Part shown: positions 1 through 7,469 of the stretch, one piece after another
How the letters are laid out: each line of letters begins with the position of its first letter
How positions within the stretch are numbered: position 1 is the stretch's first letter
Assembly (NCBI GenBank): GCA_958405565.1
Contig: CATYEN010000060.1
Location: 1 to 13,091 of the forward strand
Length of the DNA stretch: 13,091 bases
From: an uncultured Collinsella sp.
GTDB lineage: Bacteria > Actinomycetota > Coriobacteriia > Coriobacteriales > Coriobacteriaceae
Direction: 5' to 3'
The notes under the pieces: generated by a model
The model's input: the letters and a program-made list of their open reading frames with translations, nothing else
The model's database searches: none
What the model was told of the DNA's origin: nothing
Program-made: the position numbers and the translations under genes

Positions 1-2
1 TG

Positions 3-56
3 GGAGGCCAGGGCGCCGCTGACCGGTGGACGGCACCGAGCCGTCATCGAAACTGA
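3..56 (+). other. Possible 3' end of an upstream gene
   Basis: One plus-strand frame stays open from the window edge to a TGA at 54-56, reading GGQGAADRWTAPSRHRN. The stop lies four bases before the terminator hairpin, a usual spacing for the end of a coding unit. Seventeen codons are too few to recognise a family, and the tract could equally be untranslated RNA upstream of the terminator. No function is offered. Confidence 0.25.
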
Positions 57-58
57 AG

Positions 59-90
59 AAGGGGGAGGCCTCGCGGCCTCCCCCTTTTTT
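59..90 (+). terminator. Intrinsic terminator upstream of acpS
   Basis: A perfect 10-bp GC-rich stem (61-70 with 75-84) closes on a TCGC tetraloop and is followed at once by six T (85-90). AA at 59-60 can pair with the first T's. This is a textbook rho-independent terminator for whatever lies to the left, and it separates that unit from the acpS operon. Confidence 0.9.
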
Positions 91-141
91 GCGTTAACGG
101 TTTTTTTGTCTCACATAGTAGCTGTGTTTTATAACCCTCGT

Positions 142-171
142 TTGTCGCATCTTCTGTGAACGGGCTACAAT
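142..171 (+). promoter_or_regulatory. Predicted housekeeping promoter of the acpS-tsaD operon
   Basis: A TACAAT -10 box (166-171, five of six consensus bases) is preceded, 18 bases upstream, by TTGTCG (142-147) as a partial -35 box. Transcription would begin near 178, leaving a short leader before the acpS start at 201. It lies just after the upstream terminator and is the only good promoter seen before the six packed genes. Confidence 0.6.
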
Positions 172-200
172 AACCTAGTCTGTGCGATATGGAGGTGAAC

Positions 201-740
201 ATGGCTGAAGCTGGTATCGGCGTTGATATCGTCGAGATTTCCCGCATGAAATCAATTCTTGAAAAGACGCCGTCGTTTGCTCGGCGTGTGTTTACCGAAG
301 AAGAGCGTGCGTATTGCGATGCATCATCGCGTCCCGCTGCTCACTATGCGAGCCGCTTTGCTTCGCGCGAGGCGGTGCTTAAAGCTCTCGGCACGGGTTT
401 TAGTCAAGGCGTGGGTCGCAAGGATGTTTCGGTAACGCGTGATAAACTCGGCAAACCGAAGGCTCTGCTTTCTGGTCGTGCTCTCGAAATCGCCCAGGAT
501 TTGGGTGTTGTCGAGGTCGCTCTTTCTATTACTCTTACGGGTGACTTGGCTGTCGCTAATGCCATTGCAATCACCGAGGATGCTCGACCTAAGCCTAAGG
601 AAGAAATAGTGAGCAACAAGAAACGCGTTGCGCAGACATTTAAAGAGGCTCGCTCTGTTTTAGATGAGCTTGAGCAGCTGCAGAATTCAGCATTGACGGA
701 GCACCTGGGCGATGCTTCGCAAGATACGCTAGGAGCATAG
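201..740 (+). CDS. acpS: Holo-[acyl-carrier-protein] synthase with C-terminal extension
   Basis: AcpS moves 4'-phosphopantetheine from CoA to the serine of apo-ACP, activating it for fatty acid synthesis in the cytoplasm. The sequence shows the family's metal-binding motif GIGVDIVEI near the N-terminus (Asp9) and the second motif SRFASREAVLKALGTG (Glu57), then the GKPKALLSGRA strand region. I chose ATG 201 over the in-frame ATG at 189 because a GGAGGTG Shine-Dalgarno at 191-197 sits just before it and would lie inside the gene otherwise. The protein is 179 residues. The usual AcpS core (about 120-130) ends near residue 125, and a charged, probably helical tail (KPKEEIVSNKKRVAQ..., residues 130-179) follows with no match I recognise. 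First gene of the operon. Its TAG directly abuts the nnr ATG. Confidence 0.93.
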   Translation: MAEAGIGVDIVEISRMKSILEKTPSFARRVFTEEERAYCDASSRPAAHYASRFASREAVLKALGTGFSQGVGRKDVSVTRDKLGKPKALLSGRALEIAQDLGVVEVALSITLTGDLAVANAIAITEDARPKPKEEIVSNKKRVAQTFKEARSVLDELEQLQNSALTEHLGDASQDTLGA

Positions 741-2357
741 ATGAAACCGGTTTTGAGTACCGAAGAAGTCGTTCGTCTCGAGGATATCATCGAACGCGAA
801 GGGACTTCGAAGGCCGAGCTTATGGAGCTAGCGGGTGAGTTTGCCGCCAACGAGGTCTTGAAGCTCAATCCCGATCGGGTTCTCGTTCTGGTCGGTTTTG
901 GTAATAATGGCGGCGACGGTTGGGTTGCCGCCGATATCCTGAGTCACAAGGGTGTGGACGTGGATATCGTTTCTCCGGTTGAGCCGGATGAGATTCCTGC
1001 TGCTCTGGCACGTCATGTTGCTCGTCGAACTGCCGGTCGCGATGTGCATGTTTGCGTCGGTCCCTCGCGTGACGAACTCGAGGTTTTGATCGATAAGGCG
1101 GATGTTGTTGTCGATGCCATTTTTGGTACCGGTTTCCACGGGAATCTGCGTGCGCCGTTCTCCATTTGGATTCCTACGGTCAATGAATGCGCCGATTGTG
1201 TCGTATCCATTGATGTCCCCTCGGGCCTGAATGCCGAGACGGGCGTTGTTGATGACGACTGCATTCGTGCCGAGCGCACGGTGACGATGATTGCGCCCAA
1301 GATTGGTCTGTATAGCGCTGATGGCCCTGAGTATGCTGGCGATTTGATCTGCGGCAATCTTTACGACCGTCTTGACGAAGTCATCGATGATGTCGACCAC
1401 GCCGCCGAGATTGTCGAGCCCGGTGACTTAGTTGATTACTTTGCTCCGCTACCATCGAATATCGATAAGTATTCCCGTGGCTCCGTGCTTATTGTCGCCG
1501 GATCTGCGCAATATCCTGGTGCTGCCATTATGGCGGCCAAGTCTGCAGCTCGCGCGGGTGCTGGTTACGTGGCAGTCGCGGCTCCTGGCGCCTGCGCTAA
1601 TCTCATTCGCATGGCACTCCCTTCGATTCCCGTCTTTGCTATTCCGTCTGATTCCCGCGGCTCCTTTGGCGCCGCTGCGCGCATGACGGTGTGCGAGATC
1701 GCAAAGAAGTACAGCTGCGTGCTGTGCGGTCCCGGTATGACGACGTCTGCTGGCGCTATGCAGGTGGTTTCGGGCTTGCTCGAGCTTGATGTACCGCTAA
1801 TTTTGGACGCCGATGCACTCAACTGCCTTGCTAAGATTGCCATTGACGGTATTGATAGTAACCCCGAGATGTATCGTCGCGAGCAGCCGTTGGTTATGAC
1901 GCCGCACTATCGTGAGCTTTCGCGTCTGGTTGCCGGTGACGAGGTGAACGACCTTGGTACCGCGATTGCAGCTGCGCAGAAGGTTGTCTGGGCTGCAGGC
2001 TCCGACAATCTGGTGGTCATAGCCAAGGGGCCGACGACGGCTATCTGTGGCGTTGAGCGCGTGCTGCTGCCACTCTCGGGTCCGGCTTCTCTGGCAACTG
2101 CCGGTTCGGGTGATGTTCTCGCGGGTATTTTGGCCGGCACGCTTGCCACCATGCGCGACGAGATGGATCGTTGGGAGTTACTGTATTCGTACGCCGTTGC
2201 ACTTCACAGCTATGCTGGTTTTGCCGCGGCGACGGAGTATGGTGAGAAGAGCGTCATCGCGACCGATCTTATCGACTTGATCGGTCCTGCCATGGAACTG
2301 GCGGCAAAGGATGCGCTCGAAGATCTGGGAATCATGGACGAAGGGTCGGATGACTAA
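741..2357 (+). CDS. nnr: Bifunctional NAD(P)H-hydrate epimerase / ADP-dependent dehydratase
   Basis: This enzyme repairs damaged NADH and NADPH: one domain epimerises R- and S-NAD(P)HX and the other dehydrates the S form using ADP. The N-terminal NnrE domain (about residues 1-225) carries GNNGGDG at 54-60, DAIFGTG at 125-131 and SIDVPSGLNAETG with Asp158. The C-terminal NnrD domain (about 235-520) carries SRGSVLIVAGS, the LILDADALN segment, MTPHYREL, and the catalytic AGSGD at 454-458 (Asp458). The length of 538 residues is typical of the fused form. An AGGAG at 731-735, inside the end of acpS, serves as ribosome site. The stop is two bases before alr, so translation is probably coupled. An nnr (yjeF) gene beside acpS and alr is a common bacterial arrangement. 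Confidence 0.95.
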   Translation: MKPVLSTEEVVRLEDIIEREGTSKAELMELAGEFAANEVLKLNPDRVLVLVGFGNNGGDGWVAADILSHKGVDVDIVSPVEPDEIPAALARHVARRTAGRDVHVCVGPSRDELEVLIDKADVVVDAIFGTGFHGNLRAPFSIWIPTVNECADCVVSIDVPSGLNAETGVVDDDCIRAERTVTMIAPKIGLYSADGPEYAGDLICGNLYDRLDEVIDDVDHAAEIVEPGDLVDYFAPLPSNIDKYSRGSVLIVAGSAQYPGAAIMAAKSAARAGAGYVAVAAPGACANLIRMALPSIPVFAIPSDSRGSFGAAARMTVCEIAKKYSCVLCGPGMTTSAGAMQVVSGLLELDVPLILDADALNCLAKIAIDGIDSNPEMYRREQPLVMTPHYRELSRLVAGDEVNDLGTAIAAAQKVVWAAGSDNLVVIAKGPTTAICGVERVLLPLSGPASLATAGSGDVLAGILAGTLATMRDEMDRWELLYSYAVALHSYAGFAAATEYGEKSVIATDLIDLIGPAMELAAKDALEDLGIMDEGSDD

Positions 2358-2359
2358 TC

Positions 2360-3505
2360 ATGAATAAAGCCGATTTGACGCGCTGGTCCTGGGTCGAGAT
2401 CGACCGCGGGGCGCTCCGTCGCAACACGAGGGCCTATAAGAACTTGCTGAATCCACGTCAGCGCCTGTGCTGCGTGGTCAAGGCCGATGCTTATGGTCAT
2501 GGAGCTGTTGAGTGCGCCAAGATCATGTATTCGGCCGGTGCCGACATGTTTGCCGTGGCGACGGTTAACGAGGGCGTTGAGCTCCGACAGGGCGGGATTA
2601 CGAAACCCATCCTCATCCTAAGCGAGCCGCCTATCGAGGCCATTCCGACGTTGCTCGAGTTTGATATCATGCCCTCGGTCTATACGTCTGACTTTGCTCT
2701 TGCGTATGGCGAATGTGCCGTCGCGGCGGGCAAAGTGGGCAAGTATCATCTCGCCATCGAGACGGGCATGAATCGTATCGGCGTTCACTACACGCAGGTG
2801 CTCGACTTTGTACGCGGCATCAGTTTCCATCGCGGTATTCAGTGCGACGGCGTATTTACGCACTTCGCCACGGCCGATGAACCTTCGGGCTGGGACTACA
2901 AGCTGCAGTGTCAGCGCTTTACCGAGGCCGTTCAGGCCATTAAGGATGCGGGTTTTGAGTGCGGTATCGTGCACTGCGCCAACACGCCGTCCTCGATGCT
3001 CGACCCCTCGATGCATTTTGATATGATCCGCGCCGGCGTTGGCTTGTATGGCATGCAGCCGTGCGAGCTGAGTGGCCGCGTGATGCAGCTTGATCCCGTC
3101 ATGAGCGTCCACGCGCGTGTGACGCGCGTGGCGCATCCTGCGATGGGCGAGGGCGTGGGCTACGGCTTTACCTACCGCGTACCGCGCACGCGCGTTCAGA
3201 TCTGCACCCTTCCGATCGGTTATGCCGATGGCCTTTCGCGTACGCTTTCCAATCGTATGGACGTGCTGTATCGCGGCGAGCGTGTGCGTCAGGTGGGCAA
3301 TATCTGCATGGACCAGTTTATGGTCGCCATTCAGTCCAACCCGGCGCATGAGATTCCCGAGGCCGAGTATGGTGACGAGATGATCATTGTCGGCCGCGAT
3401 GGAGATGCCGAGATTACCATGGACGAGATGGCGAGCCTACGCGGCACGATTAACTACGAGGTCGCTTGCGGCTTTGGTATGCGTCTCGACAAGGTCTACG
3501 TGTAG
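2360..3505 (+). CDS. alr: Alanine racemase
   Basis: Alr interconverts L- and D-alanine with pyridoxal phosphate and supplies D-Ala for peptidoglycan. The N-terminal barrel contains the PLP lysine in VVKADAYGHG (Lys41), then TGMNRIGVHY and THFATADEP. The C-terminal half has the second catalytic base in GVGYGFTY (Tyr268) and the characteristic IGYADGLSR and GNICMDQFMV motifs. The length of 381 residues is normal. The start follows the nnr stop by two bases. Only a weak AAGGG (2341-2345) lies upstream, at long spacing, so it probably relies on translational coupling. No domain is missing. Role and neighbours agree with a cell-envelope and housekeeping operon. Confidence 0.96.
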   Translation: MNKADLTRWSWVEIDRGALRRNTRAYKNLLNPRQRLCCVVKADAYGHGAVECAKIMYSAGADMFAVATVNEGVELRQGGITKPILILSEPPIEAIPTLLEFDIMPSVYTSDFALAYGECAVAAGKVGKYHLAIETGMNRIGVHYTQVLDFVRGISFHRGIQCDGVFTHFATADEPSGWDYKLQCQRFTEAVQAIKDAGFECGIVHCANTPSSMLDPSMHFDMIRAGVGLYGMQPCELSGRVMQLDPVMSVHARVTRVAHPAMGEGVGYGFTYRVPRTRVQICTLPIGYADGLSRTLSNRMDVLYRGERVRQVGNICMDQFMVAIQSNPAHEIPEAEYGDEMIIVGRDGDAEITMDEMASLRGTINYEVACGFGMRLDKVYV

Positions 3506-3513
3506 GAGTCGCT

Positions 3514-4134
3514 ATGGGCGTCATGCACATCCCCGGCCATAGCCATCAGGCGCCGCGTGAGGTCGCACTCGAGGAGATCGAGGCCGTTCTGGGCGATTGT
3601 CACCTTTGCCAGCTTTACCAGTCGCGCCATAACATCGTATTTGGCGTGGGAAACCCCCACGCTCGCGTGATGTTTATTGGCGAGGCGCCGGGCCGCAATG
3701 AGGATTTGCAGGGCGAGCCCTTTGTGGGGGCGGCAGGCGAGGACCTCAACGGCATTTTGTCGCTGGCGGGGCTCAAACGCGAAGACGTCTACATTGCCAA
3801 CGTGCTTAAGTGCCGCCCGCCGGGAAACCGCAATCCGCGTCCCGAGGAAGTGCTGGCTTGCTCGCCGTTTTTGCGTGAGCAGATTCGAAGCATCTGGCCC
3901 GATATCATCGTGACGCTCGGCAATCCCGCGACGCACTTTGTGCTTAAGACCGAGATCGGCATTACTAAGCTGCGCGGCAGGTTCCACCAGATGGGGCATT
4001 TTGTAGTAATGCCCACGTTCCATCCGGCAGCAGCGCTACGCAATCCGGCGTGGCAGGAGCTGCTGGAGGAAGACTTTAAGATGCTGGGCGACTATCTGGA
4101 GCGACATCCCGCACCAGAGGACGCCTCGGAATAA
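3514..4134 (+). CDS. Uracil-DNA glycosylase, family 4 (Fe-S)
   Basis: This enzyme excises uracil from DNA at the start of base excision repair. Four cysteines fit the [4Fe-4S] cluster of family 4 enzymes: Cys29 and Cys32 (CHLC), Cys100 (LKCRPPGNR) and Cys116. The active-site motif GEAPGRNED (56-64) and the C-terminal HPAAALRNP (170-178) match family 4 rather than family 1 (Ung). I chose ATG 3514 over an in-frame upstream ATG at 3466, which would overlap alr by 40 bases, because TAGGAG at 3503-3508 is well placed for 3514. The protein is 206 residues, near family size. It lies between alr and tsaE, eight bases after alr. The final residues (RHPAPEDASE) are a short non-conserved tail. Confidence 0.93.
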   Translation: MGVMHIPGHSHQAPREVALEEIEAVLGDCHLCQLYQSRHNIVFGVGNPHARVMFIGEAPGRNEDLQGEPFVGAAGEDLNGILSLAGLKREDVYIANVLKCRPPGNRNPRPEEVLACSPFLREQIRSIWPDIIVTLGNPATHFVLKTEIGITKLRGRFHQMGHFVVMPTFHPAAALRNPAWQELLEEDFKMLGDYLERHPAPEDASE

Positions 4135-4146
4135 TAAGGAGCATAT

Positions 4147-4653
4147 ATGTCCCTGGAGCGCCTGGGGGTAGGTACTTACAAAACGACTTGCGCTGCCGAT
4201 ACGGAGTACTTTGGCGAGCTAATTGCACCGTGCCTTGAGGACGGCGATGTGCTCATCCTGACTGGTGGCCTGGGAGTGGGCAAAACTCACTTTACCAAGG
4301 GCGTCTCGCGCGGGCTGGGCGATGGGCATATGGTTACGAGCCCTACGTTCGCGCTCATGGCCGTTCACGATCAAGGTCGTATTCCGCTGTTTCACTTTGA
4401 TCTATACCGCCTGGAGCATGCCTATGAGCTCGAGGATACGGGCATTTTCGATGTGCTGGGCTATGAGGGTGCTTGCCTGCTGGAATGGGGCGAACAATTC
4501 CAGGACGAGCTGACGGATGAGTATCTTTCGGTGACGCTCAAGCGTGATGAGGGCGACAGCGATGTGCGAACGATAACGCTCGAGGCGCACGGTGACCGCG
4601 CAATGGAGCTTTTCCATTTGATTGATAAGGCTGTACAAGATGAGTTTGCATAA
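4147..4653 (+). CDS. tsaE: tRNA t6A biosynthesis ATPase TsaE
   Basis: TsaE is the P-loop ATPase that binds the TsaB-TsaD pair and is needed for its turnover in making threonylcarbamoyladenosine at position 37 of ANN-decoding tRNAs. The Walker A motif GGLGVGKT is at residues 40-47. TSPTFAL (64-70), HFDLYRLE (83-90) and the LLEWGE segment (111-116) are typical of the family. A good AAGGAG (4136-4141) precedes the ATG by five bases. The protein is 168 residues, close to the usual 150-160. Its 3' end overlaps the start of the TsaB-RimI-TsaD gene by 14 bases, so the t6A components are translated side by side. Confidence 0.95.
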   Translation: MSLERLGVGTYKTTCAADTEYFGELIAPCLEDGDVLILTGGLGVGKTHFTKGVSRGLGDGHMVTSPTFALMAVHDQGRIPLFHFDLYRLEHAYELEDTGIFDVLGYEGACLLEWGEQFQDELTDEYLSVTLKRDEGDSDVRTITLEAHGDRAMELFHLIDKAVQDEFA

Positions 4654-7024
4654 CGACAACGCGCTGGTGGTGGCGCTCGATACCTCGACCGACATGCTTG
4701 CCTGCGCGGCAAGCTGGATTGATGGGCAGACGGGCGAGACGAAGCTCGTGAGTGGCGACCACATGTGTCGCCGTCACGCCAACGTTGAGCTCGTGAATAC
4801 CGTTGATGGCGTGTTGGCCCAAGCCGGTCTGGATCGCAGCGATGTTGGTTGCTACGTGGTCGGCCGCGGCCCGGGGTCGTTTACGGGTGTGCGCATCGGC
4901 ATCTCCACTGCCAAGGGCCTCGCGCGTGGTGCCAATGTTCCGCTGCTGGGCGTGTCGACGCTCGATGCTTGCGCTTGGACGGCGTGGAAGGCTGGCGTGC
5001 GCGGCAAGCTTGGTATCTTGGCCGATGCTATGCGCGGTGAGGTATATCCGGCGCTGTATATGCTGGTCGATGATGGTCCCGAGCGTCAATTTGAGCGCGA
5101 GCACGTGGTCAAGGCCGCCGTGGCGCTCGATGAGTGGCGCCAAGCAGCGGACTGGGACCAGGTTCAGCTGACCGGTGACGGTCTCGTGCGCTATGGCAAG
5201 CTGCTGGGTGAGGACGAGGCCGCCCGCTGCGTGGAGCACGACCTGTGGTGGCCTTCGGGCGAGGGCTTGCTGCTCGCGCACGCTGCGGGTGACGGTGATC
5301 CGGCCCGCGTCCTGCCGATTTACACGCGCCTTTCGGATGCCGAGGAAAACGAGCGCAAGCGTCTTGGTCTTGCCGAGAGTGCGCAGAGCGAAATTACGGG
5401 CGTTGCCGATGAGCTCGCCGGTCGTCATCTGCAGTTCCGTCCCATGGGCGCGGCGGATGCCGAGGGCGCGAGCGCGCTGGAGGCTGCCTGCTTTGAAGGT
5501 GCCGGACACGAGGCGTGGACGCCGGGCATGTTCCTGTCCGAACTGGGCGAGGACGTCGCTGCGCCGCGTAGTTGGTGGGTAGCACACGACGACGGCAAGC
5601 TGCTGGGCCTTGCCGGCGGTATGGTCGTGGACGGCGATGTGCAGATTCTGGATGTCGCCGTCGACCCGGCACATCGCCGTGAGGGCATTGCCCGCAAGCT
5701 GCTGTCGCATGTGAGCTATGATGCCCAGATGCTCGGCTGCACCACGGCTTCGCTCGAGGTCGAGGATGGCAACGAGGGAGCGATCGCGCTTTATAACGCT
5801 CTGGGCTTTACCGAGGCAGGACGGCGCCGCGGCTACTATGGTGCCGGCAAGGATGCCATCGTCATGACGGCTCCGCTGCCCCTGGTGCTTCCGGTCGATA
5901 ACGCCTCGCCCGAGCCGACGGCAGCCGAGCAGCGCGTATGGCCGCTGCCTGCGCCTAGGCGCTCCGAGGGGGAGCGTGCCGAAATTGAGCGCCGCCGCCT
6001 AGTGCTTGCCATCGAGAGTTCCTGCGACGAGACGGCCGTGGCGATTATCGATGCGGATGGCAATATGCTGGCCAACCAGGTGTCGACGCAAATTGATTTT
6101 CATGCCCGCTTTGGCGGCGTGGTGCCCGAGATCGCCTCGCGCAAACACGTTGAGGTGATTGTGAGTGTCGTGGATGCGGCGCTCGAGGATGCCGCAGCAT
6201 CGCTTGGTCTTGAGGGTGGAGCCATTGCTCCCAGCGAGCTTGCCGCCGTGGGTGTGACGCAGGGTCCGGGCCTGGTGGGCGCGCTCGTGGTGGGCGTTGC
6301 CTTTGCCAAAGGCTTTGCCTACGCTGCCGGTAAGCCGCTCGTATGCGTCAACCATCTGGAGGGGCACCTGTTTGCCAACCTGCTGGCGCAGCCCGACCTC
6401 AAGCCGCCGTTTATCTTCACGCTCGTCTCGGGCGGTCATACCATGCTTGTTCACGTCAAGGCATGGGGCGACTACGAGGTACTTGGTGAGACACTCGACG
6501 ATGCTGTGGGCGAGGCCTTCGACAAGGTGGCCAAGGCGTTGGGTCTGGGCTATCCCGGTGGCCCCATCATCTCCAAGCTGGCCGAGACGGGCAACCCCAA
6601 GGCAATCGATTTTCCTCGCGCGCTTAACAGCAGGGGGGACTATCGCTTCTCGCTTTCGGGCCTCAAGACGGCGGTGACGCTCTACATCGAGCAGGAGACC
6701 AAGGCCGGGCGCACGATTCACCTGCCCGATCTGGCGGCTTCGTTTGAGGCAGCTGTCTTTGACGTGCAGTACAAGAAGGCCAAAAACGCACTGCACGCTA
6801 CCGGATGCAAGGAATACTGCATCGGTGGCGGCGTCTCGGCCAACCCGCATCTGCGCGAGATGATGATCAAGAAGCTTGGACGTCAGGGGATTCGCGTAAC
6901 GGTGCCGCCCTTGTCTGCCTGTACCGATAACGCAGCCATGATCGCGGAGGTCGCTCGCCGTAAATTCGACCGAGGTGAAATCTCGCCGTTCGACGTCGAC
7001 GCCGATCCAAACATGACGCTGTAG
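4640..7024 (+). CDS. tsaD: TsaB-RimI-TsaD fusion: t6A transferase subunits with a GNAT acetyltransferase between
   Basis: A single chain of 794 residues carries three normally separate proteins. Residues about 8-245 are TsaB (LDTSTDMLACA, GRGPGSFTGVRIG at 75-87), the partner that holds TsaD in shape. Residues about 264-413 are a RimI-type GNAT, with the acetyl-CoA loop RREGIARKLL at 346-355 and ALYNALGF near 383-390, expected to acetylate ribosomal protein N-termini. A proline-rich linker (about 414-450) leads to TsaD (452-794), which transfers threonylcarbamoyl to A37: it has IESSCDET, metal ligands in NHLEGHLFAN (His572, His576) and CTDNAAM (Asp763), and the SGGHT and GYPGGP motifs. I chose ATG 4640 over an upstream TTG at 4622; AAGG at 4627-4630 supports it. 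It overlaps tsaE by 14 bases. All key residues are present, so all three parts look functional. Confidence 0.95.
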   Translation: MSLHNDNALVVALDTSTDMLACAASWIDGQTGETKLVSGDHMCRRHANVELVNTVDGVLAQAGLDRSDVGCYVVGRGPGSFTGVRIGISTAKGLARGANVPLLGVSTLDACAWTAWKAGVRGKLGILADAMRGEVYPALYMLVDDGPERQFEREHVVKAAVALDEWRQAADWDQVQLTGDGLVRYGKLLGEDEAARCVEHDLWWPSGEGLLLAHAAGDGDPARVLPIYTRLSDAEENERKRLGLAESAQSEITGVADELAGRHLQFRPMGAADAEGASALEAACFEGAGHEAWTPGMFLSELGEDVAAPRSWWVAHDDGKLLGLAGGMVVDGDVQILDVAVDPAHRREGIARKLLSHVSYDAQMLGCTTASLEVEDGNEGAIALYNALGFTEAGRRRGYYGAGKDAIVMTAPLPLVLPVDNASPEPTAAEQRVWPLPAPRRSEGERAEIERRRLVLAIESSCDETAVAIIDADGNMLANQVSTQIDFHARFGGVVPEIASRKHVEVIVSVVDAALEDAAASLGLEGGAIAPSELAAVGVTQGPGLVGALVVGVAFAKGFAYAAGKPLVCVNHLEGHLFANLLAQPDLKPPFIFTLVSGGHTMLVHVKAWGDYEVLGETLDDAVGEAFDKVAKALGLGYPGGPIISKLAETGNPKAIDFPRALNSRGDYRFSLSGLKTAVTLYIEQETKAGRTIHLPDLAASFEAAVFDVQYKKAKNALHATGCKEYCIGGGVSANPHLREMMIKKLGRQGIRVTVPPLSACTDNAAMIAEVARRKFDRGEISPFDVDADPNMTL

Positions 7025-7036
7025 TCGTACGGGTGC

Positions 7037-7193
7037 GGTCCCCGACGCTGCCCGGGCGCCAGCGGCCGCATATGAACTTTCCTGCTCTACAGTCCTGCTC
7101 ACGACGGAGGCCACATTAAGTGGCCTCCTGTTCGTGCGGAACTCGCGATAAAGTTCATATGCGGCCGCTGGCGCCCGGGCAGCGCCGGGGACC
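7037..7193. repeat. Composite repeat, copy 1: conserved core with 44-bp inverted arms
   Basis: The left arm 7037-7080 is the reverse complement of the right arm 7150-7193 at 43 of 44 positions. The 69-base core between them (7081-7149) recurs at 7368-7435, 12137-12205 and 13041-13091, but the arms recur nowhere else in the window. Inside the core an inner hairpin pairs GGAGGCCAC-type arms around an ATTAA loop (7105-7127), and TCCTGCTC occurs twice with a 13-base period (7080-7087, 7093-7100). The element starts 13 bases after the tsaD stop. There is no clear T-tract after the right arm, so a simple terminator role is doubtful, although the transcript would form a very stable stem. No known element family is recognised. 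Confidence 0.9.
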
Positions 7194-7205
7194 TTTCTGT
7201 ATCGA

Positions 7206-7279
7206 TATAGCTTCTGAGCTGGATCGGCGTCGACAACGTCCAGCAAGCTTAACAAGCCAGCGTCGAATTTCCGGCGTGC
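7206..7279 (-). pseudogene. Inverted, diverged duplicate of the tsaD 3' end
   Basis: Read on the minus strand from 7279, the sequence gives ARRKFDAGLLSLLDVVDADP, against ARRKFDRGEISPFDVDADP at the TsaD C-terminus. At base level 6953-6970 matches the complement of 7262-7279 at 16 of 18 positions, and 6995-7009 matches 7220-7234 perfectly. One extra codon is present in the duplicate. There is no start codon context or full gene, so it is a remnant. It lies mirror-symmetric to tsaD about the centre of repeat copy 1 (axis near 7115), as if that repeat sits in the middle of a larger inverted duplication. Confidence 0.7.
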
Positions 7280-7301
7280 TTTAGCTGAAAGAAAAGATGG
7301 C

Positions 7302-7322
7302 ATGCGGAGCTTTGCTCCGCAT
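7302..7322. other. Short perfect hairpin between repeat copies 1 and 2
   Basis: ATGCGGAGC (7302-7310) and GCTCCGCAT (7314-7322) form a 9-bp stem with a TTT loop. It is followed by TTGGG rather than a T run, so it is at best a weak terminator on the plus strand. It could also be a protein site. It lies between the tsaD remnant and repeat copy 2. Confidence 0.4.
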
Positions 7323-7333
7323 TTGGGATGGAA

Positions 7334-7469
7334 GCCCCTCGGGAGCGAGCGGGCGTATACAAGGTTTATCGCGAGTTCCGCACGAGCCGGAGAGCACTTA
7401 ATGTGCTCTCCGTGCGAGCAGGACTGTAGAGCAGGAAACCTTGTATACGCCCGCTCGCTCCCGAGGGGC
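7334..7469. repeat. Composite repeat, copy 2 (opposite orientation): core with 34-bp inverted arms
   Basis: Arms 7334-7367 and 7436-7469 are perfect reverse complements over 34 bases and share nothing with the copy 1 arms beyond the terminal TTT/AAA. The 68-base core (7368-7435) is the copy 1 core in the other orientation with a few changes. Its inner hairpin has GGAGAGCAC/GTGCTCTCC instead of GGAGGCCAC/GTGGCCTCC, so both sides of the stem changed together. The 8-base direct repeat GAGCAGGA is at 7416-7423 and 7429-7436. It lies upstream of the cstA promoter and may insulate it from the tsa operon. The arms read similarly in both directions, which produces spurious open frames. Confidence 0.9.

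Noticed and set aside
4538..5710. A 390-codon open frame on the minus strand
   Set aside because: It is the complement of the TsaB-RimI coding region, with no motif and no ribosome site. It is a codon-bias shadow.
7037..7193. Repeat copy 1 as a plain intrinsic terminator for the tsa operon
   Set aside because: The stem is far longer than a terminator, holds a conserved core in place of a loop, and is followed by TTTCTGT rather than a good T run. It may still slow or end transcription, but that does not explain its structure.
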